Made by a program: the position numbers and the translations under genes. Under the pieces are notes generated by a model. That model saw only the letters and a list, made by a program, of their open reading frames with translations, was not told the DNA's origin and did no database searches. Shown piece by piece: positions 1-8,496 of a stretch of 22,961 nucleotides of DNA (its first letter is position 1; every line of letters begins with the position of its first letter). Origin of the DNA: UBA3700 sp963592135 (GTDB lineage Bacteria > Bacillota > Clostridia > Christensenellales > UBA3700); NCBI GenBank assembly GCA_963592135.1, contig CAVAVP010000005.1, forward strand, positions 1 to 22,961, read 5' to 3'.

Positions 1-1
1 G

Positions 2-38
2 AAAAGTACGAACTCCAATTTGTCATTAGTGTTCGTAC
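2..38 (-). terminator. Rho-independent terminator of the tRNA-Ser gene
   Basis: An 8-bp perfect inverted repeat (GTACGAAC at 6-13, GTTCGTAC at 31-38) is followed on the minus strand by TTTT (2-5). It lies 11 bases beyond the encoded CCA end of the tRNA, so it most likely ends that transcript. The loop is rather long (17 nt). Confidence 0.7.
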
Positions 39-48
39 AATTCTCTTC

Positions 49-137
49 TGGCGGAGATGTAGGGATTTGAACCCCAGATAGCTATTCACTATAACGGTTT
101 TCAAGACCGCCGCCTTCAGCCACTCAGCCACATCTCC
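49..137 (-). tRNA. tRNA-Ser (anticodon UGA)
   Basis: Reading the minus strand gives a class II tRNA. The 7-bp acceptor stem is GGAGATG (131-137) paired with CATCTCC (53-59), and discriminator G plus CCA is encoded at 49-52. The anticodon stem GCGGT/ACCGT closes the loop TTTGAAA, placing TGA as anticodon (serine, UCA codons). A long variable arm, as expected for tRNA-Ser, and a T-loop GGTTCAAATCC are present. Length 89 nt including CCA. It decodes serine codons and is charged by SerS, whose gene lies about 2 kb away in this window. Confidence 0.97.
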
Positions 138-149
138 AAGCGTAAAAAG

Positions 150-179
150 ATTATAACAACTAAATTATATAAATGTCAA
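150..179 (-). promoter_or_regulatory. Sigma-70-type promoter of tRNA-Ser
   Basis: On the minus strand, a perfect TTGACA (174-179) and a perfect TATAAT (150-155) with TG before the -10 are separated by 18 bp. The -10 ends 12 bp before the first tRNA base, as expected for a strong stable-RNA promoter with a very short leader. Confidence 0.85.
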
Positions 180-316
180 TAAAATTAAATCAGAAAATTT
201 TGAATAGTAGAACTAATAAAATAGTATGTAAAGAAGAATATTATTAGATATTTTAAAGTGATAGTTGTTAAAAATTAAACTTTAAATGTATAGAAATAAT
301 CGACTAAAAAGTCAAC

Positions 317-336
317 TTTATAAAAATTTTTATAAA
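317..336. repeat. 20-bp perfect AT palindrome upstream of the zinc-ribbon gene promoter
   Basis: TTTATAAAAATTTTTATAAA is its own reverse complement and ends 15 bp before the -35 element of the next promoter. It could bind a regulator or simply be AT-rich curved DNA. No G or C is present, so chance occurrence in AT-rich DNA is quite possible. Confidence 0.4.
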
Positions 337-351
337 AATATAAAAAAAATA

Positions 352-380
352 TTTACAAAAGATAACTCTATGCATATAAT
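352..380 (+). promoter_or_regulatory. Sigma-70-type promoter of the zinc-ribbon/acidic gene
   Basis: TTTACA (352-357) and a perfect TATAAT (375-380) are separated by 17 bp. The predicted start of transcription is about 387, giving a leader of about 30 nt that contains GGAGG (410-414) just before the ATG at 419. Confidence 0.8.
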
Positions 381-418
381 ACAAGCACAAAGAAACTATA
401 TATTTTTTTGGAGGAAAT

Positions 419-1042
419 ATGTCAAATTATAAATTATGTCCTAGATGTGAATTAAATTGGATTAAAAATGATGAAGACCTATGTCCTGTTTGCAAAGCTC
501 AAACAACAAGTCAAGAGGACTTTTTCCAAGAGGAAGAAGAGGTAATTTGTCCTATTTGTAAAATAAACACAGTTGAACCAGGTGAAAAATTCTGTCCGGA
601 ATGCTTAGAAAAAATTGCAGATGGAAAGATTAAACCGCCTAAGGGATTTGATGAAGATTCTATGATAGATATGTCAATAGATGATGATATAGAAATTGTT
701 AATCCAGAAGATGTAGAAGAAGATGATTCAGAAGAAGATGATAATTTTGATGATCAAAATGATACAATGGATGGCGGATTTGGCGATGATTACGATGATG
801 AAGAAGATTCTATTGAAGATGAAATGTTTAGTGAAGAATTAGCTGAAATAAAAGCTGAAGAACAAGAAGAAGATAAAAAATTAGATAAAGAAGAGGTCGT
901 AACCCCAGAAGAAGATGAATTAGACAAAGAATTTAAAAATGCTGGCAAAGGCATTGATATGAAAGATTTTGATGAGAGCGATGAAGAAGATGAAATGGAA
1001 GCTCGAAGAAGAAAATTAAAAGAAAAAGACAATGATGAATAA
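419..1042 (+). CDS. Zinc-ribbon protein with long acidic tail, function unknown
   Basis: The 207-residue protein starts with two four-cysteine zinc-binding modules: CPRC (8-11) with CPVC (22-25), and CPIC (44-47) with CPEC (59-62). From about residue 75 to 190 it is extremely rich in Asp and Glu, with almost no hydrophobic segments, and it ends in a short basic stretch (EARRRKLKEK). No signal peptide or membrane segment is seen, so it should be cytoplasmic. The start is supported by GGAGG at 410-414. It is monocistronic, with its own promoter (352-380) and terminator (1047-1073). The acidic tail recalls the C-terminal tail of RNA polymerase delta, but the N-terminal domain of that family is absent, so I do not assign that function. 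Zinc ribbons with acidic tails often contact nucleic-acid-binding machines; that is only a suggestion. Confidence 0.85.
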   Translation: MSNYKLCPRCELNWIKNDEDLCPVCKAQTTSQEDFFQEEEEVICPICKINTVEPGEKFCPECLEKIADGKIKPPKGFDEDSMIDMSIDDDIEIVNPEDVEEDDSEEDDNFDDQNDTMDGGFGDDYDDEEDSIEDEMFSEELAEIKAEEQEEDKKLDKEEVVTPEEDELDKEFKNAGKGIDMKDFDESDEEDEMEARRRKLKEKDNDE

Positions 1043-1046
1043 AACG

Positions 1047-1073
1047 AAGGCATGTTAATAGCATGCCTTTTTT
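1047..1073 (+). terminator. Terminator after the zinc-ribbon gene, between convergent genes
   Basis: Perfect 8-bp stem AAGGCATG (1047-1054) / CATGCCTT (1062-1069), loop TTAATAG, then a T-run to 1073. It starts five bases after the stop codon. On the minus strand the stem is followed by CGTTTT, so it may also weakly terminate the convergent DUF1624-type gene, whose stop codon (1072-1074) touches it. Confidence 0.9.
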
Positions 1074-1941
1074 ATATCAATATAAAGTTTCCAGGTGTTA
1101 AGAATATAGCGCTTATTATTGCAAGTAAACCGGCTATTACAACTTGATGTGCTACATAAACCCACATTGCAATTCTACCCCAAAGATTTACAGGTTCATA
1201 CCAATCATACTTTCCAAGGATAGGAAGTAATGTTTTTTTGTTTTTATAGATAAATGGGCCTATAGCAGCGCCAAGAAGCATATATCCAACAAGAGGGAAT
1301 ATGGGTTGATAATCTGCTGATGGAACATTATTTGGTTCACCTAGCATGAACTCTCCAACAAAGAACCAATCTGAGTTTTGAGAGAATGCGTTAACATCGT
1401 TTTTATAGATATCAATGAATACATAATTTAAAACAACAATAATTAATCCTATAATTCCGCATGCTATTGCCGTTGCTGTCTTGTTTTTTTTACAACAAAA
1501 ATTAATTAAACACCAAAATAAAATAGCAAACGCAAACATTTGAAATACACCAAAGCGAATCGTTGATTCTTCTCCCATAAAAGAAGTAACGAGATATATT
1601 CCAAATGCTAGTGCAGTTATTATAAGTCCCCTTTTTAAGTTGCTGCGAGAAAATGAACAAGAAATTCCGCAAACAATGCAAAATATAATAACAACCGCAG
1701 GCTCAACGGTATCACGTAAAGGATTATGCCAATAATATTGAATGGATAATTGCCATAAAGTGTATAAAAAGTCAGATCTAGATAAATTGTTTTCTAAAGC
1801 ATAGTAATACCATTCTTCTCCAAATATTCCAGCTATATCATACATAAAGTGATCAAAAATCATAAGAAGAACACAAAATCCTCTTATAAAATCTAATTCC
1901 CATATTCTTTCTTTCTTAGATAAAACTGGAGTTTTTTTCAT
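1072..1941 (-). CDS. DUF1624 / heparan-alpha-glucosaminide N-acetyltransferase-like membrane protein
   Basis: This 289-residue polytopic membrane protein begins with a short cytosolic segment followed by ERIWELDFIRGFCVLLMIFDHF, which matches the start of the DUF1624/HGSNAT-catalytic family (E-x-D-x-x-R-G then a membrane helix with a conserved D-H). About seven hydrophobic segments follow. The family transfers acyl groups across membranes to sugars; the substrate here is unknown. I start it at the ATG at 1939-1941: an upstream TTG at 2022 lies inside the serS terminator and would add a sequence unlike the family. No ribosome site precedes the ATG; instead a -10 TATAAT ends only 7 bp before it, suggesting a leaderless mRNA. 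It follows serS but is separated from it by a strong terminator, so it is probably transcribed alone. Confidence 0.8.
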   Translation of the reverse strand: MKKTPVLSKKERIWELDFIRGFCVLLMIFDHFMYDIAGIFGEEWYYYALENNLSRSDFLYTLWQLSIQYYWHNPLRDTVEPAVVIIFCIVCGISCSFSRSNLKRGLIITALAFGIYLVTSFMGEESTIRFGVFQMFAFAILFWCLINFCCKKNKTATAIACGIIGLIIVVLNYVFIDIYKNDVNAFSQNSDWFFVGEFMLGEPNNVPSADYQPIFPLVGYMLLGAAIGPFIYKNKKTLLPILGKYDWYEPVNLWGRIAMWVYVAHQVVIAGLLAIISAIFLTPGNFILI

Positions 1942-1948
1942 ATAAATA

Positions 1949-1977
1949 ATTATAACAAATAGGTTAATTTCATTCAA
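1949..1977 (-). promoter_or_regulatory. Promoter giving a probably leaderless transcript of the DUF1624 gene
   Basis: On the minus strand TTGAAT (1972-1977), a 17-bp spacer ending in TGT (extended -10) and TATAAT (1949-1954). The first base of the ATG (1941) is 8 positions downstream of the last -10 base, where transcription normally starts. There is no room for a ribosome-binding site. Confidence 0.65.
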
Positions 1978-2003
1978 CAAAGCAAGAGAGAGTAAAACAC
2001 AAA

Positions 2004-2043
2004 ATAAAAAAAGGTGATTCAATATTAAATATTAAACCACCTT
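2004..2043 (-). terminator. serS terminator
   Basis: The 33-base segment 2011-2043 folds on the minus strand into an almost perfect 16-bp stem (two G-U pairs, one-base centre) with AAGGTG / CACCTT at its base, followed by a T-rich run (TTTTTTT). It begins about 35 bases after the serS stop codon. Confidence 0.9.
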
Positions 2044-2077
2044 GCAATTTTGTTTGAATAATTGAATAAGTATTTAG

Positions 2078-3358
2078 TTATTTAGTAATTTTTGTTTTTC
2101 CACCCATATACATTTGTAAAGGTTTAGGAATTAATACAGAGCCATCTTCTTGTAAATTGTTCTCTAAGAAAGCAATAAGCATTCTAGGAGGTGCTACAAC
2201 TGTATTATTTAAAGTGTGAGCAAAATAATTGCCGTCCTTGCCTTTTATGCGGATTCCAAGTCTTCTTGCTTGGGCATCGCCTAGTGTAGAGCATGAACCA
2301 ACTTCAAAATATTTCTTTTGTCTTGGTGACCAAGCCTCTACATCACAGCTTTTTACTTTTAGGTCAGCTAAGTCGCCAGAACAACATTCAAGTGTTCTGA
2401 CTGGAATGTCTAGAGATCTAAAGAAATCTACTGTATTTGTCCACAATTGCTTATACCAAGCCATACTATCTTCAGGTTTACAAACTACAACCATTTCTTG
2501 TTTTTCAAATTGGTGAATTCTATATACTCCACGTTCTTCTATTCCATGGGCTCCAACTTCTTTTCTAAAGCATGGAGAATAACTTGTTAAGCATTGAGGC
2601 AATTTTTCCTCAGGAATAATTGTATCCATGAATTTTCCAATCATAGAGTGCTCTGAAGTACCGATTAGATATAAGTCTTCACCCTCAATCTTGTACATCA
2701 TATTTTCCATTTCAGTAAAACTCATAACACCATTAACTACGCTAGAGTGAATCATATAAGGAGGAATATAATAAGTAAAACCTCTATCTATCATAAAATC
2801 TCTTGCATAAGATAAAATTGCACTATGAAGTCTTGCAATATTTCCACGTAAATAGTAGAAACCATTACCTGAGGTTTTTCTAGCACTATCTAAATCGATA
2901 CCATCAAAACTTTCCATTATATCAACGTGATATGGAATTTCATATGGTGGAACTTTAGGTTCGCCAAATTTTTCATTTTCAACATTTTCGCTATCATCCT
3001 TGCCGATAGGAACAGAAGGATCAATAATATTTGGAATAACCATCATTCTTTTCTTTATTTCTTCTTCAAGTGATGCTTCTTTTACTTCAAGATCTCCTAA
3101 TTCTTTTGCAATTTCTGCAACTTGCTTCTTTGCGTTTTCGGCTTCTTCCTTTTGTCCTTTAGCTAGAAAAGCGCCAATTTGTTTGGAAACAGTATTTCTT
3201 TGAGAACGTAAAAAGTCTCCTCTGTTTTTTGCTTCCCTAAATTGAGAATCTAAATCAAGAACCTCATCTACTAGTGGAAGTTTTTGGTCTTGGAATTTCT
3301 TTTTTATATTTTCTCTAACCGCTTCTGGGTTGCTTCTTAAAAATTTAATATCTATCAT
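2078..3358 (-). CDS. serS: Seryl-tRNA synthetase
   Basis: The enzyme attaches serine to tRNA-Ser using ATP in the cytoplasm, as a class II homodimer. The 426-residue length is typical. Residues 1-110 form the N-terminal coiled-coil arm that grips the long variable arm of tRNA-Ser. The catalytic core shows GTSEHSM (about 233-239), motif 2 CFRKEVGAHG (263-272) followed by RGVYRIHQFEKQEM, and motif 3 near 380-400. Motif 3 reads TLNNTVVAPPRMLIAFLEN rather than the commoner NGS-x-x-A-x-x-R form, but keeps the key arginine. The ATG is preceded by AAGGAG (3367-3372). It lies 11 bp after leuS, so the two form an operon leuS-serS. No T-box-like leader is visible upstream. Confidence 0.97.
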   Translation of the reverse strand: MIDIKFLRSNPEAVRENIKKKFQDQKLPLVDEVLDLDSQFREAKNRGDFLRSQRNTVSKQIGAFLAKGQKEEAENAKKQVAEIAKELGDLEVKEASLEEEIKKRMMVIPNIIDPSVPIGKDDSENVENEKFGEPKVPPYEIPYHVDIMESFDGIDLDSARKTSGNGFYYLRGNIARLHSAILSYARDFMIDRGFTYYIPPYMIHSSVVNGVMSFTEMENMMYKIEGEDLYLIGTSEHSMIGKFMDTIIPEEKLPQCLTSYSPCFRKEVGAHGIEERGVYRIHQFEKQEMVVVCKPEDSMAWYKQLWTNTVDFFRSLDIPVRTLECCSGDLADLKVKSCDVEAWSPRQKKYFEVGSCSTLGDAQARRLGIRIKGKDGNYFAHTLNNTVVAPPRMLIAFLENNLQEDGSVLIPKPLQMYMGGKTKITK

Positions 3359-3369
3359 AAAGCATCTCC

Positions 3370-5799
3370 TTATTTTGCAACAATATTTACTAATCTTCTA
3401 GGTATAACTATAACTTTAACAACGTTTTGTGTGCCTAGTGCATTTTTTACTTGGGCATCATTTAGCGCAACCTTTTGAATTTCTTCTGAACTTGCATTAG
3501 ATGGCACAACTATTTTAGCTCTAATTTTAGAATTAATTTGAACGGCAAGTTCATATTCATCCTTAACTAGCGCTTTTGTATCACAAACTGGATATTTTTC
3601 CTTAAATACAGAATAATCATACCCCATCGTTTCATGGAATTCTTCTGCTGTATGAGGAATAATAGGAGCAAGAAGTAATACTAAATCAAATATACACTCT
3701 TTTGCAAACTTACCATTAACTGAATCAGAATCAATATATTTACTTATTCCGTTAACATATTCCATGATTCTTGCGATAGCTGTATTGAAAGAGAATATTT
3801 TCATATCAGCAGTTACTTTTTGTATTGTATAATTTCTAATATAGTTTAATTCTTTTTCTTTAGAATCAAATTGTGTACTTGATTCATCAAAAGTCTTATA
3901 TTTGTTTACTATTCTTTCAACTCGTTCGATGAACTTAACAATAGAATCAATACCACTTTCATTCCATGGGCCACCTTCGATATAAGAGAAGCCAAACATT
4001 AAATACATTCTAAAAGCGTCCGATCCGTATTTTTTAATGCAATCATCAGGCGATACTACATTTCCTCTAGATTTACTCATTTTAAAGCCATCTGGCCCTA
4101 AAATCGTTCCCTGATGAACAAGACTTTTAAATGGTTCATCAAAATTTAGGTATCCTAAGTCTCTTAAAGCTTTTGTAAAGAATCTAGCATATAGAAGATG
4201 CATACATGCATGTTCTGCACCACCTATATATTTATCTACTGGAAGCATTTTATTTATTATTTCAGGATTCCATGCTTGTTTGTCATTTTTAGCATCAGGA
4301 TATCTTAAGAAATACCAACTTGAGCAAACGAAAGTATCCATTGTGTCTGGATCACGTGTTGCCTTACTACCGCAGCAAGGACATGTTGTGTTCATATATT
4401 CGCTGCATTTTAGAAGTGGAGAAGCACCATCTGGAGTAAAATCTACATTATATGGTAATTTTACAGGAAGTTGATCTTCAGGCACTGGAACTTCGCCACA
4501 TTTTTCACAATATACAATAGGAATAGGACAGCCCCAATATCTTTGACGTGAAATTAACCAATCTCTAAGTCTGTAATTTGTTTTAAGAGCACCTTTTCCA
4601 TCATTTTCTAATTTTTTAATAATAGCTGTTTTTGCGTCTTCTGATGTCATTCCATCAAATTCGCCACTATTACATAAAGTACCATATTCACAATATGGAA
4701 GGTCGTCATTTGAGCCATCTTTAGATTTAATAACACGAATAATAGGGATGTTGTGTTTTTGAGCAAAAGCATAGTCTCTTTCATCATGCGCAGGAACGCC
4801 CATAACGGCGCCTGTTCCATATGAGGCTAAAACATAGTCTCCAATCCAAATTTGAACTTTATTTCCATTTACTGGGTTAATACAATAACTGCCAGTGAAT
4901 GCGCCTGTTTTTTCTCTTGTTGTAGATAATCTATCTATTTCTTTTATCTTAGCACATTCTTTCTTATAGTTTTCAACCTCTTCTTTGTGTTCAGGTGTTG
5001 TTAATTTATCTACAAGAGGATGCTCTGGGGCTAATATAACATAAGTTATACCAAAAGATGTATCTGCACGAGTAGTAAATACTTTAAATTTATCTCCATT
5101 TTCGCAAGTAAATTCAATCTCTCCACCAGTAGATTTTCCTATCCAGTGTCTTTGCATGGCTTTAGTCTTTTCTGGCCAGTCTAGAATATCTAATCCTTGA
5201 AGAAGTTCTTCTGCATAGTTTGTAATTTTAAAGAACCATTGTGTTAAATCTTTTTGAATAACTTGGCTTCCACATCTTTCGCATTTACCATCAACAACTT
5301 GTTCATTTGCAAGAACTGTTTTACAAGATGTACACCAGTTAACTGGAGCTTTTTTTCTATAAGCAAGACCCGCTTTATATAGTTGAAGAAAAATCCATTG
5401 AGTCCATTTATAGTAATCTGGCATACAAGTTTTGATTTCATAGTCCCAATCAAAAGAAGCGCCCATTGCACGAAGTTGTGTTTCCATAGTTTCTATATTC
5501 TTTAGTGTACTATCTTGAGGGTGTACACCTGTTTTAATTGCATAGTTTTCTGCAGGAAGGCCAAAAGCATCAAACCCCATAGGTTGAAATACTTCTTTCC
5601 CTTGCATTCTCATGAATCTTGCAAATGAATCGCTAGGACCATAGTTATACCAGTGTCCTGCATGTAGTTTTGCACCTGATGGATAAGAGAACATCTCTAA
5701 GACATAATATTTATTATCTCTTTTTGTTGTATCAAAAGAGTATAACTTTTCGTCTTCCCATCTTTTTTGCCATTTCTTTTCAATAGTTTTGAAATCCAT
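3370..5799 (-). CDS. leuS: Leucyl-tRNA synthetase
   Basis: This class I synthetase charges tRNA-Leu with leucine and edits mischarged products. Its 809 residues match the bacterial family. The HIGH signature appears as HAGH (46-49) within FSYPSGAKLHAGHW, and the KMSKS loop as FKMSKSRGN near residue 570. Between them lie a Cys-rich zinc insert (CTSCKT...CERCG), the CP1 editing domain with the Thr-rich FTTRADTSFG segment, and a second zinc module (CEKCG...CPCCG). The C-terminal part contains the anticodon-binding helices and the compact C-terminal domain. The ATG follows AAAGGA at about 12 bp, somewhat far. It is the first gene of the leuS-serS operon; its stop codon sits inside the serS ribosome site. 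Confidence 0.97.
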   Translation of the reverse strand: MDFKTIEKKWQKRWEDEKLYSFDTTKRDNKYYVLEMFSYPSGAKLHAGHWYNYGPSDSFARFMRMQGKEVFQPMGFDAFGLPAENYAIKTGVHPQDSTLKNIETMETQLRAMGASFDWDYEIKTCMPDYYKWTQWIFLQLYKAGLAYRKKAPVNWCTSCKTVLANEQVVDGKCERCGSQVIQKDLTQWFFKITNYAEELLQGLDILDWPEKTKAMQRHWIGKSTGGEIEFTCENGDKFKVFTTRADTSFGITYVILAPEHPLVDKLTTPEHKEEVENYKKECAKIKEIDRLSTTREKTGAFTGSYCINPVNGNKVQIWIGDYVLASYGTGAVMGVPAHDERDYAFAQKHNIPIIRVIKSKDGSNDDLPYCEYGTLCNSGEFDGMTSEDAKTAIIKKLENDGKGALKTNYRLRDWLISRQRYWGCPIPIVYCEKCGEVPVPEDQLPVKLPYNVDFTPDGASPLLKCSEYMNTTCPCCGSKATRDPDTMDTFVCSSWYFLRYPDAKNDKQAWNPEIINKMLPVDKYIGGAEHACMHLLYARFFTKALRDLGYLNFDEPFKSLVHQGTILGPDGFKMSKSRGNVVSPDDCIKKYGSDAFRMYLMFGFSYIEGGPWNESGIDSIVKFIERVERIVNKYKTFDESSTQFDSKEKELNYIRNYTIQKVTADMKIFSFNTAIARIMEYVNGISKYIDSDSVNGKFAKECIFDLVLLLAPIIPHTAEEFHETMGYDYSVFKEKYPVCDTKALVKDEYELAVQINSKIRAKIVVPSNASSEEIQKVALNDAQVKNALGTQNVVKVIVIPRRLVNIVAK

Positions 5800-5844
5800 A
5801 TATATTTATCTATCCTTTAAAAGTATTTAAATTAACACATTAAT

Positions 5845-5872
5845 TTTATAACTTATATGCATATAAAGTAAA
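5845..5872 (-). promoter_or_regulatory. Probable leuS-serS promoter
   Basis: On the minus strand TTTACT (5867-5872), 16-bp spacer, TATAAA (5845-5850). This leaves a leader of only about 40 nt, too short for a T-box. Confidence 0.5.
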
Positions 5873-5890
5873 GAAAATTAAAGTTTAATA

Positions 5891-5923
5891 AAAAAAAGGG
5901 GACTTCCAAAAAGGAAACCCCCT
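5891..5923 (-). terminator. Terminator of the lipoprotein gene
   Basis: On the minus strand an 11-bp stem with GGGG/CCCC at the base and two G-U pairs (5913-5923 with 5897-5907), loop of five bases, followed by seven T (5891-5897). It lies about 20 bases after the stop codon. Confidence 0.9.
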
Positions 5924-5944
5924 AAAGCTTATAGCTTAAACTAA

Positions 5945-8206
5945 TTAAGCAGCTGTAGTTGATTGAATTTCACCATTAACAGCATAGTTAGGTGTGAAGT
6001 CAAACAATGAAGCATGAACATTACCAATAGATACAGTTAATGATGCAGGCATACCCTTAATGAAATCTAATCCATCAATTGTAGCTGTAATTAAACCTGA
6101 AGTGCTTGTAATAGCTGTGCTTAAGTTGGCTGTATTCAATGTAGCATTTAATCCAATACCATATTCTGGTCCAACATAATATTGTGTACCAGCAGCAAAT
6201 GCTGTAATATTACCGGCACCTACATACGCATGTGTATAGTATGTTGTAGCGGCATCAAATTTTGCATTTTCAACAGAATCTGCTTTTGTATATGTATCAT
6301 CTGAATTTTTAATATAGTATGTGTTGAAAGCATCTTCCTTTGCAGCAGAAGTAGCAACCACTGTATATTGATCTACATAATATGTGTAAGCATCATTATA
6401 TTCACCATTGAATGCTGTGTATCCAGAGAATGGAATCTTTTTAGTTGTAGTCTTAGATGAATCGAATGAAGCATAGATTAAACCATGGCCTGTTTCTCCA
6501 TCGTTAATTCCTAAATAAGAACCTAATAAATATCCACCAATAGTTGTAAGTGTATTTTTAGTAGCATCGTCTAATCCATCATCTGCTGAAGATAATCCTT
6601 CAATTAAGCCTGGAACTTGCTCTAATAAATCTGTTAAGCTCATACCATTAGATAGATTTAGGCTAAGGCCACTTAATAGGTTCATCTTTAAGTATACATA
6701 TGAGCCCAATTCCGCTTCTTTTGCTTCATTTGAATAGTTTTTAACAATTTCAGCATCAAGATATGTTGCAGTGCCTGCATCAATGCTTACAACATTGCCA
6801 TTTACATCTTTTGTTTGTGTTAACTTAAGTTGTAAATCTGCAATGATAGGAACAATCTTAGAAACGGCATCAATAATATTTGTTAATTGAGCTGTCTTTG
6901 TGTAGTAAGTTGTAGATGCATTAAATGTTGTTGCTTCAACATATACTTCTTTAGTAGCATCTGGTTTTGTGAAGTATTTATTTAAATCAGTATCAACTGG
7001 ATCTGTAACTACTGTATATGTGTCTACAAATGCAATATCCCACTTGCCATCTTTCTTTAATTTGCTTAAAACAAGGAATGGATTAGCAGCAGCCTTTAAT
7101 TCAACTGTGTAGTATCCTGCATTTAAAGATAATCCTAAAGATTCATTGAACATAATATTAATAGGATTTGATACGTAGAAATCTAATGATGCTTGAGCAT
7201 TGATTAAGTTTTCAGTATATTCAGCACTTTCAAGGTCTCCAGTGTTGAATGTATGTGTAATAAAGTCTCCTACTTTGAAATCTGCACTAATAGAAACTGT
7301 TGTATTTTTGTCTAATTTAACAACAAGTAAATTTTCTGTTGAATTTAATTTCTTTGCTGTTAAGTCAAATGCATCTAGCCCTAAAGATAAATCAACACCT
7401 GTTAATACACCATTATCTACTGTTGTATTAATTGTAATAGTCAAAGATTTAATAGCTTCAATAACTTGATCTAATGTTATATCAACATTTAATGGGTTAG
7501 TATAGTCGCTTATATTGATACCAGAGATAAGATCTTTTAAACCATCAACGATATCTCCTAACTTAATAGAAACAGATGAACCAGTTTCTGAATAAGTAGC
7601 ATTTCCTAGATAATCCTTTAGGATACCTACAACAGAATCAGCTGAACTCATAGCATCAGAGATGTCTGCGTTGTCTGTGAATTGAACGTCTGCAGCAAGA
7701 GCTGTCATAGTATCAGCAATAAATGGAGCATCAAAATACATAAGTTTGTCTTCTGTTCTTAGATATACTGAATTTCCTGTGTATACATCGTTTGTACCAG
7801 CTTCACCATCGTAATAGTAAACACCAAGAACTACCTTGTTGGTAGCCATATCTGTGATCTCGGCTTCTAATTGAGTGTTGTGTGAAGGTGATGTTTCGCC
7901 CCTTTGAACTAAATCTAAGTCAAGATTGAAAGCAAGATTATATTTCTTAGTTTCGGTGCCATATTTAACCTCAAAGTCAATATTAGCGCCAGCTTTTAAA
8001 TCTTGAAGATTTTGTTCGTTAATGGCATTTTCGATACCGCTAAGTAATTGCTCTACTGCCTTTTCTCCATCAGTCTTTGTTGTCTTGTTTGGAGTAGTGG
8101 TTGTAGTTTTTTGTTCGTCATTGTTTTTACATCCAACGAATGAACAAAGCATGCAAACAATTAACATTACGGCTAAAATTGTTAACCAAATTTTTTTGTT
8201 TGTCAT
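5945..8206 (-). CDS. Large secreted lipoprotein with duplicated beta-type modules
   Basis: The 753-residue protein begins with a lysine-containing n-region, a hydrophobic stretch and SFVGC (22-26), a slightly unusual lipobox with Phe at -3, then a Thr/Lys-rich linker: a lipoprotein displayed on the outer face of the membrane. The rest is Asp/Asn/Thr-rich with alternating hydrophobic residues, suggesting beta structure. A module (VD-x-YTVV ... N-x-Y-[FY]-x-K ... F-x-A-x-TTYYT) occurs at about 394-438 and again at 611-659, and a short TYY motif recurs at about 433, 608, 629, 655 and 675. I recognise no enzyme motif. A strong AGGAGG precedes the ATG, and the promoter is near consensus, so expression should be high. 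An adhesin or surface-matrix role is a guess. Confidence 0.85.
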   Translation of the reverse strand: MTNKKIWLTILAVMLIVCMLCSFVGCKNNDEQKTTTTTPNKTTKTDGEKAVEQLLSGIENAINEQNLQDLKAGANIDFEVKYGTETKKYNLAFNLDLDLVQRGETSPSHNTQLEAEITDMATNKVVLGVYYYDGEAGTNDVYTGNSVYLRTEDKLMYFDAPFIADTMTALAADVQFTDNADISDAMSSADSVVGILKDYLGNATYSETGSSVSIKLGDIVDGLKDLISGINISDYTNPLNVDITLDQVIEAIKSLTITINTTVDNGVLTGVDLSLGLDAFDLTAKKLNSTENLLVVKLDKNTTVSISADFKVGDFITHTFNTGDLESAEYTENLINAQASLDFYVSNPINIMFNESLGLSLNAGYYTVELKAAANPFLVLSKLKKDGKWDIAFVDTYTVVTDPVDTDLNKYFTKPDATKEVYVEATTFNASTTYYTKTAQLTNIIDAVSKIVPIIADLQLKLTQTKDVNGNVVSIDAGTATYLDAEIVKNYSNEAKEAELGSYVYLKMNLLSGLSLNLSNGMSLTDLLEQVPGLIEGLSSADDGLDDATKNTLTTIGGYLLGSYLGINDGETGHGLIYASFDSSKTTTKKIPFSGYTAFNGEYNDAYTYYVDQYTVVATSAAKEDAFNTYYIKNSDDTYTKADSVENAKFDAATTYYTHAYVGAGNITAFAAGTQYYVGPEYGIGLNATLNTANLSTAITSTSGLITATIDGLDFIKGMPASLTVSIGNVHASLFDFTPNYAVNGEIQSTTAA

Positions 8207-8244
8207 AATAACCTCCTAAGTTATTTTTATTTTATTGTATTAAC

Positions 8245-8274
8245 ATTATATTAAAGAGCCCAAAAAAATGTCAA
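8245..8274 (-). promoter_or_regulatory. Consensus sigma-70-type promoter of the lipoprotein gene
   Basis: On the minus strand a perfect TTGACA (8269-8274), 18-bp spacer and a perfect TATAAT (8245-8250). The leader of about 30 nt carries TAGGAGG immediately before the start codon. The rest of the 8207-8496 gap is AT-rich with no gene seen. Confidence 0.85.
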
Positions 8275-8496
8275 CATAGTTTTAAAAAAGTTTAAGGGTT
8301 GAGGGAGTAAGGCTTAAGAAATTTTTAAAGGAAAATGATAAGAAAATGCCATAAAATAAGTTAAAAATGTCAAATTTATGTAAAATTTTTAGAAATGTAA
8401 AATTTTTATTTTTTATATTGATTTAATAAATATTTAGTTTATAAGGTATCTATAAACCATATAAATTAAAATAATTTTTAAAAAGAGTAATTAGAG

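Noticed and set aside
2022..2024. Upstream TTG start for the DUF1624 gene
   Set aside because: It lies inside the serS terminator hairpin, has no ribosome site, and the added hydrophobic residues do not match the family start; the ATG at 1939-1941 does.
5800..5890. T-box riboswitch before leuS-serS
   Set aside because: The leader is only about 40 nt, with no T-box sequence, specifier hairpin or antiterminator.
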